Assembly: GCA_013368315.1 (NCBI GenBank)
Contig: JAACJM010000066.1
Coordinates: 1-64,000 of the forward strand
Direction: 5' to 3'
DNA: 64,000 nt
DNA from: Tetrapyrgos nigripes
Taxonomy: Eukaryota; Basidiomycota; Agaricomycetes; Agaricales; Campanellaceae
In this document: piece after piece, positions 21,795 through 32,299 of the stretch
How the letters are laid out: every line of letters starts with the position of its first letter
How positions within the stretch are numbered: the first letter of the stretch is position 1
Notes under the pieces: model-generated
What the model saw: only the letters and a program-made list of their open reading frames with translations
Told to the model about the DNA's origin: nothing
Databases searched by the model: none
Made by a program: the position numbers and the translations under genes

Positions 21795-24700
21795 ATGTCC
21801 AGAAACCGCGCGCGCGCGTCAGTTGCGCATTCTCAACAACTGTCATCTGGAATACCCATGGACGTGCCAGTGACCACCCTAGTGGGTCCACCACTCCTCC
21901 GGCAGCCAGCTGTTAGTTTCAAGCACACTAGAAAAGCGTCAGACCGTGTCACTCAAGACCAAGATACCGCAGCCTCAAGCGCTGTAGGTGAACCTAGTGG
22001 ATCAGCTACGATAGGTTCAGGCCTTCAGCTTCTCAAAGAGACTTCCAGCTTTCTTCCCACGTCTTCAGCCTCTCATACCTCTTCCAATGGTAAGCTCGTC
22101 TTGCATTACATCGTAATTGGCTACTAACTAGTATCGTCACCAGTAGAAAATCTGGGACCGTCGGACGCGACACCAGCAGGTCATGACGATGTAGTTTTTG
22201 AGGACCATAGTGCGTATTTTTCAGTTCTTTCTTGGGTGTTAATTTTCTGACGTTGGAAAACGGGGGACAGACCAGGAGAACAAGTCTGCAGGCCGTGTAT
22301 TTTGGGATCCAGCTGATATCCATGACAAAGGTGAGTGAAGATTCATTCCTCTGCGACTACTTTTTCATCAACCTCTCGTCGTTCAAAAGGTAGTGATATC
22401 TCAACACCGAACGCATCCCGTCTTACCGCTACCGTTACTCGTCGCCCGGAAAACTCAGACCCGGTAGCTCAAGCTCAAGCTCAAGACCAAGATCAAGAAG
22501 TTCCTCAGAGCAGTCAGCATCACTCGTTCATTCACCCTTTCTCTACTGATGACAAGTTTGTGATATTGGTAGTCCGCAAAGATGAAGGTCCACGTTATTA
22601 CATCCCAGAATTCACCAACACAGCAGATGACCCGTACTATCCCTCTCCTTCTGCTCCCCTCCAAGACGACGCAACGCCTGCCAATAGAAGTACTCGGTAT
22701 TCGACCCAGCAACCTGCAGAGCTAGAAAAGAAACCTGAAGTCCCTCACCGAGTGTTGGGCATTCCGCAGCACCAGAGTGCATACAGCGGTGAGTGTCTTT
22801 CTGGTGCAGTGGCGAATCTTTCACTAATCACTGTTATCGACAGGGAACAGAAACTACGACTACACGCAGAAATATCCACCTGACGAGCTGGGCAAAGAGG
22901 CTAGCGAGAACGCTCGGGTTTGGAAGGTTTACTTGGACGAGGCGGAAGCTTTTGACGATGAGATGTTGAGAGGCTTTAGGGATACGCTGGATTCTCTTCT
23001 CGTGTTTGTGAGTGTCATCTACTATCTGCTAAAGCCTTTTTGCTGACCTGTATATCAGGCGGCGCTCTTTTCTGCTGTAGTCACAACATTTGTGGTATCT
23101 ACGGCCGAATCTCTACAGCCCGATTATGCACAAATAACGGCCAGACTCATGTTTGAGCAGAACCAACTGCTACGCGCAGCTGGGAATATCACTGCGATAA
23201 ACCTCGTCCAATCGCCCTCTGTCGACCTAGACAATGCGGATGCGAGTGTCACCGATCTATGGGTCAACGCACTATTCTTCGCCAGTCTGTCGCTTGCGCT
23301 CGCTACAGCGCTTCTCTCTGTGCTCGTAAAGCAATGGCTTCAAGCTTACGCTTCTCTTCCCAATGGCAATGCTATGGAGCGTACTAAAATACGCCAATTC
23401 CGTTACGAGGGGTTCCTGAATTGGAGAGTCACAGAGATTATTGGAGCACTGCCGTTGGTTCTTCATACCTCCCTCGCTCTCTTTATGGTCGGCCTCTCGT
23501 TATACGTCTCTGAGCTTAACCGCTCTCTCTGCTGGGCGGTGGTTGTCGTTACTGCCATCTCGTTCCTAATGTATTTTGGAAGCATCGTTATTCCCGCCGT
23601 TACTATCCAATGTCCATACAGAATCCCGATACTTTTTGTTCCTGTGCAAAACTTCGTTTGGTTAATCGAAGTAGCCATTTATTATGGACGAAAGCTTGTT
23701 CCCTGCTTTCGGACTCGGGACCTTCAACGACCATCCTTCACCCAAAACTCTGTCAGAGACGCGGAACTCCTCTACCTTACGCCCCAAGCCAACTGGCTTG
23801 CCAGGAAACCATTCCCCTCATACGCTCGTCACCACTCCATTTTGGCGGATAGCCTCAAATGGTTGCAATCTCTCGAGTCAAACAGCTCAATCCAGCAGGT
23901 CGTTGCTCAGGCTCTACATGGTATCTTCCAGATGAAGCTCCCTGAAGATATGAAAATCCTACGAAATCTCACTTTGAGGTGTTATGCCAACACCCTCGAC
24001 CTGAGATCCATAGCAAACCTGACATGGGATGCCTTACTCCATATGGATCACGGAGCTGGTGATTGGGATTGGGAATGGCCTTTACTCTGTATACTATGGA
24101 AAGAAGCCGCAGAAGATTCGTTTCCTCGGATGGAAACGAGATATAGCCTGTACGACGCTGCGTATGCGGGGTATTTGCATATTGTCAAGGTGCTGGTTAG
24201 AACAGGAGCGGATATTAACTTACTGGGAGGAAGATATGGTACGGCGTTGAATGCAGCAGCCATGCGCGGACATTTGGAGATTGTCAAGTACCTCATCGAG
24301 GCAGGGGCGGATATGAATAGACATGGGTCGGCGTTTTATGCAGCAGCTAGGTACGGTCACCTGGAAATCATCGGGTATCTTACAGAGAAAGGGGCGGACG
24401 TTAATGCTCCAGGAGATGGGTATGCAGGATCTGCGCTGCGAGTAGCAGCACGGGAAGGGCATCTGCAGGTGGTCAAGTATCTCGTTGAGCACGGTGCAGA
24501 GGTTAATGCACGGGAAGAAAGCTATGGACCTGTTTTGCATGTAGCAGCCTTATGCGGGTATCTGGAGATGGTTCGGTATCTCATTGCAATGGGGGCAGAT
24601 GTCGATGCACAGGGAGGAGAATATGGGACTGCGTTAAAGGCAGCAGCACTCGAGGGTCATTTGGACGTTGTGAGGTGTCTTGTGGGGAACGGAGCAGATG

Positions 24701-24807
24701 TGAATGCTCCCGGAGGGGCATATGGATCTGCGTTGCACGTAGCAGCCAAATGTGGGCATCTAGAGGTAGTGCTATATCTGTTAGACAGAGGAGCAATCAA
24801 ATTCTAG
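21795..24807 (+). CDS. DUF6535-ankyrin repeat membrane protein, paralog C (intact)
   Basis: Six exons, all in phase: 21795-22089, 22144-22209, 22271-22330, 22390-22788, 22844-23007 and 23059-24807. Together they are 2733 nt, about 910 aa, with no internal stop. The first ~265 residues are polar and disordered-looking. The DUF6535 region follows (NYDYTQKYPPDELGKEASEN, then DEAEAFDDEMLRGF), with four predicted membrane segments (around AALFSAVVTTFVV, LFFASLSLALATALLSVLV, VLHTSLALFMVGL and VVVVTAISFLMYFGSIVI). A linker RHHSILADSLKWLQSLESN and about eight ankyrin repeats complete it (GHLEIVKYLIEAGADMN type, last one short). DUF6535 is an uncharacterised domain known to me from basidiomycetes. Ankyrin repeats bind proteins, so a membrane-anchored scaffold or sensor is an inference. 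The start is the first ATG that opens exon 1; copies A and B start differently. Confidence 0.8.
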
Positions 24808-24939
24808 TCCTGCGATCTTGAAAAGGGTGTTGAGTTCAAGTTGAGTATGACGCGATTTTCATTGACAAATACCGTTGACGTGACCCGTCGGTCCCTCTGG
24901 CCATTGGCCTTCACGAGATTCGCACGGGTCCATGCTTGC

Positions 24940-24946
24940 TATATAA
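24940..24946 (+). promoter_or_regulatory. TATA box of the MFS gene
   Basis: TATATAA, about 40 bp upstream of the ATG at 24982. Confidence 0.5.
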
Positions 24947-24981
24947 CCTCCGCACGAAGCCAGAACGTCACCTGTATACCT

Positions 24982-27133
24982 ATGTCCACGTCCAACAACC
25001 TGGAAGCCCCCAAAGCTCGTGATATGGACTCCAAGGCACACTCAACAACGGAAAAAGCACTATATAGTGTATATTCAAGAAAAGAGAAATGGTTCCTCGT
25101 TCTTCTCATCGCTGCATCTGGAATATTTAGGGGCGTCGATTTCTTGGCCATAACTTGATGCAGCGAACTTACTTGTGTAACTCTTTTCTTGTATCTACAG
25201 CCCGTTAACGGCCAGCATATATTTTCCAGCCATACCAGTGATCGCTGACGCGTTTGGTAAATCGACGGAGCTCATAAACCTCACTGTAAGTGACGCTGCT
25301 TCACATCTTTGAAAAGAAGTACTCAAGTTCGAAAAATCAGATCACCATGTACATGGTCTTTCAGGGAATATGTAGGGGCATTCGTCTTCAGTCGTCAGAT
25401 TTAAAATCTCACCAGAATTACTTCATGTTAGCACCGATGTTCTTCGGCGCCCTCGCAGATTTCGTTGGCCGTCGTCTTATCTACGCCTCGTGTTTAGCGA
25501 TCCTGTCCTTGTCATGCGTTGGCCTTGCTCTATGTCCGACAGATGCTTATTGGCTTCTGATGGTGCTGAGATGCCTTCAAGCAGCTGGAAGCACCAGTAC
25601 TATCGCATTAGGTGGGTCATTGGAGTTCTTGAATTTACGCGATTTCTTCAACTTTTTGTCAGGCGCCGGCGTAATTGGAGATATCGCAGAACCATTCGAG
25701 CGTGGTGGTTTTATGGGAGCGTATGTCGTAGGGCCTGTCGTAAGTGTTATTGTCCTTCTTCTCCAACACCACATAAATATCAAACAGATTGGACCAGCTA
25801 TAGCACCGGTAATCGGAGGTGTACTAGTAGCATCGTTAGGATGGCGGTAAGCTTAACTTCCACACGATGAGAGTAATCGCACAGCTGATTCGAAATCACT
25901 TCCAGATCGATATTCTGGTTTCTTGTCATTGCCGCTGGTATTGCGTGTATAGTCATTCTACTGTAAGTCTATGGGTGTCAGTCAGGTATTGCACGATCTT
26001 ATCTCATAATTCATCTTTACTAGGATCCTTCCGGAAACGTTGCGGGCTATTGTTGGGAATGGAAGCATCCTTCCTCCTCGCTCGTTACGCCCCATCTTCC
26101 CTATCGTGGCCGGGTACAAGAAAGGACCACCTACTCCACAAGACCTACAAACCAAGTCAGCAAGGAGGAAATTCCGCAATCCTTTGACTTTACTGTTAAC
26201 TCCGGATATTCCGCTATTGCTCTTCTACAATGGCACTGTCTCAGCAGTTTTCTATGCAGTGACTGTATCCATCAGTTCAGTTTTTGTGTGCGTTTTTACC
26301 TGCTCGCACTGTGATTCATACTTAATTCAATGCCTATGGATTCTTCAGGCAGATCTACCCATTTTTAACACAAACCGAAATTGGATTATGTTTCCTTTGC
26401 ATTGGTGGCGGGTCAATGATAGGAAGCTTGCTTAGCGGAAGGCTTTTGGACTGGGAGTATAGGAGGGTCAGCAAGGCTTATCGCCTCTCGAAAGGCAAAG
26501 GAGGCGAGAGAGAAAATGACGTAGGATTGGACCTCAAGACCGCCAGAGAAGATCCTGATTTTCCTATCGAATTAGTATGTTCTAGTACCTTTTAATCTTT
26601 TCAGCTTGCATTTTGCTAACTAGTATCTTCGTGCTAGGCTCGTCTTCGTGCAACGCCCTACTACATGATCTTGTTCCTCGGTGGTGTGATAGGATATGGC
26701 TGGTGTATACAGGCAGTCACACATATCTCCGTTCCATTGATCCTCACATTCTTCAGTGAGCAATTTCCTCTTTCGCACGTCTACGGCAAGCCTTCTGACA
26801 CCTTCGTGTTGACCTTGCACAGTGGGCGTAGCATCAATTCTCTTCCTCAACGCCGTGCAAACCGTCAGTGTCGATCTCGTCCCAGCGCAGAGCTCATCCG
26901 TCGCAGCCTGTAACAATCTCTTTCGAGGGGGTCTCGGCGCTGTCATTGTCTCTGTGATCGATCTGATGTTGAAGGCGTTGAAGCCTGGATGGACATACGT
27001 TTTACTTGGTGGAATTTGCACAGTGCTTACGCCGTTGATTTGGGTCGTTATCAGGATAGGACCTGGTTGTAGGAAGAGAAGGAGGGAGAAGGAGATGAGG
27101 GAAGCTGAAAAGGCTAATCAGCGGAATTCATAG
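24982..27133 (+). CDS. MFS multidrug/H+ antiporter, DHA1 family, with a damaged splice donor
   Basis: Eleven exons: 24982-25130, 25201-25285, 25341-25371, 25432-25611, 25663-25739, 25788-25846, 25906-25962, 26024-26285, 26353-26574, 26638-26755 and 26823-27133. The spliced product is 516 aa with about 12 membrane segments. DHA1 signatures: SPLTASIYFPAIPVIADAF in helix 1, GALADFVGRR (motif A) between helices 2 and 3, GPAIAPVIGGVL in helix 5, and an ILPETLR end to helix 6 before the central loop. The family (fungal Qdr/Dtr-like) exports drugs, polyamines or metabolites at the plasma membrane. Oddity: exon 1 should end TTTAG with donor GTGCGT, but the sequence is GGGCGT. Without correct splicing translation stops at 25158. 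It is either a recent null allele, a rescued donor or a sequence error. SDR2 follows convergently. Confidence 0.8.
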
Positions 27134-27651
27134 ATTCGGAGACAAAGACATCATCTCTCGACGACAAGACAATTAGTAGTAAAATGGGACTCGTGCTCAC
27201 GAATTTTGGTTGAATTTGATTCATGTAGGTATTCATGTTCAGGTCTTGATTATGGATTGCTTGGTGCATTGACACCCTTCCGTAGAAACGTCTCTTTCAT
27301 TGTTATATTTCGCCAGCAGTACAAATCGTCGCCATGGGCATTACAAAAAGCTTTCTCAATGCCAGCTAGTTCTGACCAGAACCGACCTTGCTAACGGGCT
27401 CCATTTCCGTCAGACATAGCTAGAAGCAGTTCACCAGATATATCATATAGACAGACAGAAAAATTTGACATTTTGCATAAGTATTAACACTCTTCAGTAG
27501 AAACGTCTATTTCATAAGTTGTTACATACATTTCGGTGTTCAGCTCGTGGACCCATGCCAGTTAATAAATACCTCCTCCTCCTCCGCCGTCGTCGCCAAT
27601 CAGTTACAAATCGTCACCATTTACGAAAACTTTCTCAATCCCAGCTCATCC
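27134..27651. other. convergent intergenic space
   Basis: About 520 bp between the stop codons of the MFS gene (plus) and SDR2 (minus). I see no gene; the stretch presumably holds both 3' UTRs. Confidence 0.5.
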
Positions 27652-28811
27652 TCAAGGATTCACCAAGCTAATACCTCCATCTATAGGCAGATTTACTCCA
27701 TTCACGAATTCACCAGCAGCAGAGGACAAGAAAGCTACTGCAGTTCCTATCTCAAGCTGCCTGTAAATTTCAGGTTGGAAAATCAGATATCGCAGAGGTT
27801 CAGAGTCATTACCGCAACTCACGTTCCTGCCCTTAGAATTGGAGCCGCATTGAAGAGCCCCTTCGCTGGTACTGCAGCCCATTGATTAATCTGCTCGGAT
27901 GACAGTCCGAGTCCCTCTGTCATCTGGGACGGGAAGAAACCTGGCGAGAGGGCGTTAACCCGAACAGGAATGTTTTGCAGTGCGAACTGTGTTGCCAGAA
28001 CCTCGGTGAGGTGATTGACACCAGCTTTACTCACTGGATATGCAACCTAGCAAGAGAAGACGTCAACGAGCTCGAACAGTCATTAGACAGCGTAGAAAAA
28101 TGCACGTACTCCACCCAGTAACAATTTGACGACTCCGCCGACACTGGAAATAATAATGACACTAGAGGTTTCCCCCTCCCTCGTGCGTGCACCTCGTTCG
28201 AGGAGAGAGAGGAAACCCATGGTCACAAAGTAAGGGGCAGCAGTGTTCGTTTTGAAAACTTCAGCCCACTGCTCAAAGGAGTCTTGAGCGAAAGCACTGT
28301 CTCCAACTTTTGCGTCCTTGGGGGCATCTTTCCCCTGTAGAAAATCGAAATGAGGCCCCCCAATTCCGGCGCTTTCGTGGCAGGCATAAGCATTCGGTCG
28401 TGCAGGTTCTAAGTGCAAAATCTGACTTACTTGTTCACGAGTATGTCCAACTTCCCTTCAGCTTGATCAATGGTTTTTACAGCGTTCGCAATGGACTCCT
28501 TGTCGGAAACGTCCATTTGAAGGCTATGAACATGCAGAGTGAGCTCGGGTGTAAGTATCTGTGGTAAGGCACTTACGGGATCAATCCAACTCCTGTTTCG
28601 GTCGCAGTCTTCTGTAGAACCTGTAGACGCCTGCCAGTAATATAGACCTTGGCCCCATTCTTGGAAAGCTCCTTCGCAATCATTAGACCACTGGAAATTA
28701 AGGCCCCAGCCCATGTCAGGACAAGCAAGGGTAAATCAAACTGCGAGCATACATTCCGGTACCACCACCAGTAACGAGAGCGATTTTGCCTTGCAAGTTG
28801 ATAGCGGACAT
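27652..28811 (-). CDS. SDR2: short-chain dehydrogenase/reductase (intact paralog of SDR1)
   Basis: Six exons: 28811-28753, 28690-28577, 28523-28431, 28371-28110, 28046-27823 and 27760-27652, giving 286 aa with introns of 53-63 nt at the same positions as in SDR1. Motifs: TGGGTGIG (cofactor), MDVSD (adenine ring), LVNNAG, the catalytic Ser in IIISSVGG, YPVSK (Tyr-x3-Lys), and SPGFFPSQMT after the active site. The end INQWAAVPAKGLF / GVNLPIDGGISLVNP shows what SDR1 looked like before its insertion. Classical SDR length and full catalytic set, so likely an active NAD(P)H oxidoreductase; the substrate cannot be read from sequence. No targeting signal is visible. Confidence 0.87.
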
Positions 28812-28856
28812 AGTGAGTATTGTGGATATGTTGGGATTCGTTGGGCGTGTTGTTCT

Positions 28857-28865
28857 CTTTTTATA
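28857..28865 (-). promoter_or_regulatory. TATA box of SDR2
   Basis: TATAAAAAG on the minus strand, about 46-54 bp upstream of the ATG at 28811. Confidence 0.5.
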
Positions 28866-28869
28866 TCTG

Positions 28870-29468
28870 TCTTAGAGGCTCTGTACTCGTGTTTTGACGG
28901 CAGGGCGAGTAGTCTATTAGTATGACTAAAAAGCAGACTATAAGCTTATCACTGAATCATGATGTATAGCAGATTGAATAGCTTACAAGAGAGACCCGAC
29001 TCGAATGGTATCGGAATATAAGTGAAAACGTTAGCATGGGCAAGAAGGGCCGAATACCAAATGGTCTTAGCGGCTTTGACCTTGCCGGCTGACAATCATA
29101 TCTGCAAACTTGGAGCGATCCAAGTATGCAATTCACGCAGTAGTGGCGCTCTATTGTGATTTTAACCAGCGCGCCGAGGCGTGTATGGCTCGTTTGAGGA
29201 TCGAAGTAAGCAAAAAGGTCGCCATAGCACACCATTAGCCTAACGGGAACTTGAAGATCACGGAGATGAAGAACCACCGGGTCAAGAACGTAAAGAGTCG
29301 TCGAAAAAGGACATTTTCTAGGGAAATCCAACTCACAACTGAGAAGGAAGCTCGACGAAAGTTAATGATTACAGTCCGCTTTTGAGTGTGCAGGATGTAG
29401 CGAATGTAGAAGACTTGTCGGTATAGTATCCAGACTGGCCTAGCGCTCGCTTCGTCAGTGCATCAGGT
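28870..29468. other. intergenic, nothing identified
   Basis: About 600 bp with no open frame that has motif, splice or family support. Confidence 0.4.
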
Positions 29469-29833
29469 TCAACGATTGTAGAAAATGTCGAGGACCAATG
29501 CAGCCTGAGAACAGCTTGTATGATACGCTTGTACAATTCTGCACGTTTTGCATGGCACGGAACATGTGCATAAACGCTGAGTCTGAACGATCCCAAGCGA
29601 CGGCTGCGTTGGGTGCGTTTGCAACGATGAAAGAGTAGCGCGCGTCAGGGCCGAATCCTTCTATTTCCAAAGGGTTTGATATGAAGTACGAAAGGAAAGG
29701 CCTAAAAGAAACACGTAAGGATTGTCGCATTGAGGGACAAAAGGAGTACGTACACGCAGCCGCATCACGCAACGAATGCCATCCCACTCAAATCCCGTTC
29801 CCTTGACTTCATCTCACCCCCTAACCACCACAT
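29469..29833 (-). CDS. possible small hypothetical protein
   Basis: Tentative gene with an ATG at 29833 (MWWLGGEMKSRERD), donor GTGATG at 29768, and acceptor TTTTAG before 29701. Exon 2 reads PFLSYFISNPLEIEG, GFGPDARYSFIVANAP and VAWDRSDSAFMHMF. The last junction is unclear: a GTGCAG donor gives a 43-nt intron ending CTCAG before a short AALVLDIFYNR tail and TGA. Exon 2 looks coding, but I do not recognise the family and the 5' end is a guess. It diverges from the candidate at 29887 with about 50 bp between the start codons. Confidence 0.3.
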
Positions 29834-29886
29834 TTCGCCGCAAGACACAATCTAGGCCAGATTCTGACTAGCTTCTCCAATAATTA

Positions 29887-30257
29887 TGAGTACTACAAGC
29901 GTGCAGTTGCAAGGCATCCGGGTAAGTACGAGTCTTTTCGTTCCAAACATGAGTTGGAGGTCTAATTGCGTAATTGAGGTTTTTTTTCCAGGAAGTAAGG
30001 GGTAGAGATTGCTGAGAGGATGAGAGCAGCTATCTTTATCTTACAATGCTTCTCTTAGAGTTGGAGGAGGAAGAGACGATGATGATGGTTTGGAAGAAAA
30101 CTTTTTCCAGTCGGCGACCGCCGACAGCGACGATGCCGGCCTCGGCATATCCCTCCTTCTGCGTTTCTCATCCAATTGGTTTTCAAGCACACTGGGACGA
30201 GAATCTGACGAAGACCATTCGCAAAATTCAACGACTTGGCAGCCCCAGATTAAATAA
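29887..30257 (+). CDS. possible small acidic hypothetical protein
   Basis: Exon 1, 29887-29922, encodes MSTTSVQLQGIR and ends at a strong GTAAGTACG donor. A TTTTTTTTCCAG acceptor follows near 29992. One splice solution (short second exon, GTAGAG donor) leads into a frame reading GRDDDDGLEENFF, SDDAGLGISLLLRF and SNWFSSTLGRESDEDH, stop at 30255-30257. The second donor is weak. Unknown family; listed because the first intron is canonical and the final frame looks coding. Confidence 0.27.
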
Positions 30258-31557
30258 CCGGCGAAGCGCCGTCCCCTTTGGGCGGCAAAGCCCGCTACCA
30301 AACGCCGGTACCAGTTCCTGCGTATATCGTGTAAATATTTGGTATTTACATTTCGTAACAATAGCTCGGCAATTAGTGTCATTTACAGATAAATACGTAG
30401 CGCATTATCGTTCAACACCCCAACCAAGTCATATTTCCTCTGAAGCTTAGTAAGAGCCCTTGGTTGGGCAAGTCACCCGAATGCACGCCTCTCGGAGATC
30501 AGAGCCAAAGATAACCGAGACAGTACTTGGACAATCTTGGCAACACGAAAGAGAGGACGTTTGTGAAGCTGATAGGTACATTTGAAAAGGTGACCGGTAC
30601 CCAGAGTGAGGTTGCATAAGGAAAGCCAATTGGCGAGCGATGGAAATGGAAACCACGGAAGTCGACAGATTAAAGTCGCAAGAATGATGATGGAGCGGAA
30701 TTCCTCTGATGGTGATCGGCGTGGGGTTCATTGGTAGAAATGTCGAGAAACTGAACGAAAATTAGCATAGCATATGTAGTCGTATAAATGTTTTACCGGT
30801 GTAGATACTAACGCAAATGGAAAGAGGAGAAGAACTTGAGAGATGTGTTTAGTGAGATAGACATACCGTCGGATACGCACAACAAGGACAAGATAAAGGG
30901 ACTCAAAGGAAGATCCAAGCCAGTGAGTAGTCCACAGCTTTCGAACAGGGGTACCGGTTTCGACAGGAAGGCGCCCCTTAACGTCATCCTGTTTCGATAC
31001 CGAGAAACGGCCGTCGGAGTGTGAAAAGCGGCCTGAATGCTGCCGTGTGCTTAAACGAAACGGAACGGGTGATTTCACAGTACTTTCGAACAGGGGTACC
31101 GGTTTCGAGTAGGAGAAACAATAGAACGAGAGGAGAAGACGGGATTTTTCTCTAACTCCGGCATTCCGGCACTTGTTTCGATACCGAGAAACAGACGTCG
31201 GAGTGTGAAAAGCGGCTTGAATGCTGCCGTGTGCTTAATCATTTCGGGTGCGGAAAAACGTCCACTTACCCCAAAACCCACTACTATCGTAGCGGGAATA
31301 AGTCCACAAATACTATAAAGAAAAGTCGAACATTCAAAGGATAGTCAAGGTCACTGCCCTCGTTGGGTCAAACATTGACATCACGAACACGGCCTCAAAT
31401 TCTCAATGTTCATGGATAATTTGGTATTCATTTACTTTATATTCACATCATCAGTTCATACTCGTATACTACGAGCGCGCTTTGTTTATTGTTGGCTGTT
31501 TGCCGTGGGTCAGCCCCAAAGAATAGCTAATTCAAATCAAGGAAAAGACTTGGAGAT
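30258..31557. other. intergenic, with a two-copy repeat
   Basis: 1.3 kb without a supportable gene, apart from the two-copy direct repeat at 30938-31238. Short minus-strand frames (30447-30731, 30728-31078) show no motif. Confidence 0.4.
30938..31238. repeat. direct repeat, two copies with a conserved head and tail
   Basis: Copy 1 is about 30938-31053 and copy 2 about 31083-31238. Each starts CTTTCGAACAGGGGTACCGG and ends with a block from TGTTTCGATACCGAGAAAC to GCTGCCGTGTGCTTAA. The middle differs in length and sequence. The head (GGTACCGGTTTCGA) and the tail (TTTCGATACCGAGAAA) contain related motifs in opposite orientation, so each copy may be a small inverted-repeat element or a regulatory module. 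Confidence 0.75.
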
Positions 31558-32225
31558 CTATTGGATCGTCACTGGGGCAGATTGAGCGAGGGCGCCAGTG
31601 CTGTCACGGAGCTCCAATCCGACGGAGGTACCTGGAGACGAGCGGAGATTTTGTAAGTAGGTGGTGTGATCCCGCCAAGGTTTTGAGTACGCACCAGCAT
31701 CGATATCGACGTTCCAGGTGAAGGAAGTGCCTTCTTGCTGGCCAAGATCTTCGAGAGGAGTGGCACCAGACTGGCTACCGGGCACGACGCTGAACAGAAG
31801 GGTCAGGACGGTGTTGGCAGTGAGTCAATCACTTGGCATGACTTACGTCTACATTGTCGAGGAAGAAACAGGTGAAAGTGTGTACGTTGGTGATTAGAAT
31901 TCTGAGTGAGGAACGATGGATTTTATTGTTGTATCATCAGACCACGTACCAAGAAGTAGGGAGCTAAAAACGTGGACGTCTGGGTCAATGATCGTCAAGG
32001 TAGACGAGAAATACGATACTTACCTTGACCACCTTGCCAGGTAAGCAAAGCAGGCTGGCCATCAACCAAGCTGGTACTTGAAGAAGCAAATTTGGACTCC
32101 ACGTCAATGAAAAATCCAGCTCGAGATAGAGGGAAAACATACGGGGTGTTAATGGTCAAGCCCTGAGCAGCCACAGTGGCGGCAAAGGCAAGGGAGGAAG
32201 TGATGAGGGTTGTGAAGAACTTCAT
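31558..32225 (-). CDS. small secreted KNH/Kre9-like domain protein
   Basis: The ATG at 32225 opens a clear signal peptide (MKFFTTLITSSLAFAATVAA) followed by QGLTINTP. Later blocks are LVDGQPALLTWQGGQG, APYFL (a 14-nt exon near 31940-31955), VVPGSQSGATPLEDLGQQ, GTSFTWNVDIDAG and TSVGLELRDSTGALAQSAP, ending VTIQ at 31558. This order is typical of basidiomycete secreted proteins with the Kre9/Knh1-like N-terminal domain (Ig-like, cell-wall linked). No Ser/Thr-rich tail or GPI signal is present, so it would be a short (about 110-120 aa) soluble protein. Exon borders between APYFL and VVPGSQ did not resolve cleanly: every canonical junction I tried breaks phase, so a small indel or an unusual splice is possible. 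Confidence 0.62.
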
Positions 32226-32282
32226 CTCTCAAATGACTGTTCGAAGTGGGGATTCGATGAGAAAAGAAGATGGGATAGAGGT

Positions 32283-32291
32283 CTTTTTATA
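32283..32291 (-). promoter_or_regulatory. TATA box of the secreted protein gene
   Basis: TATAAAAAG on the minus strand, about 58-66 bp upstream of the ATG at 32225. Confidence 0.5.
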
Positions 32292-32299
32292 CCCTTCGC

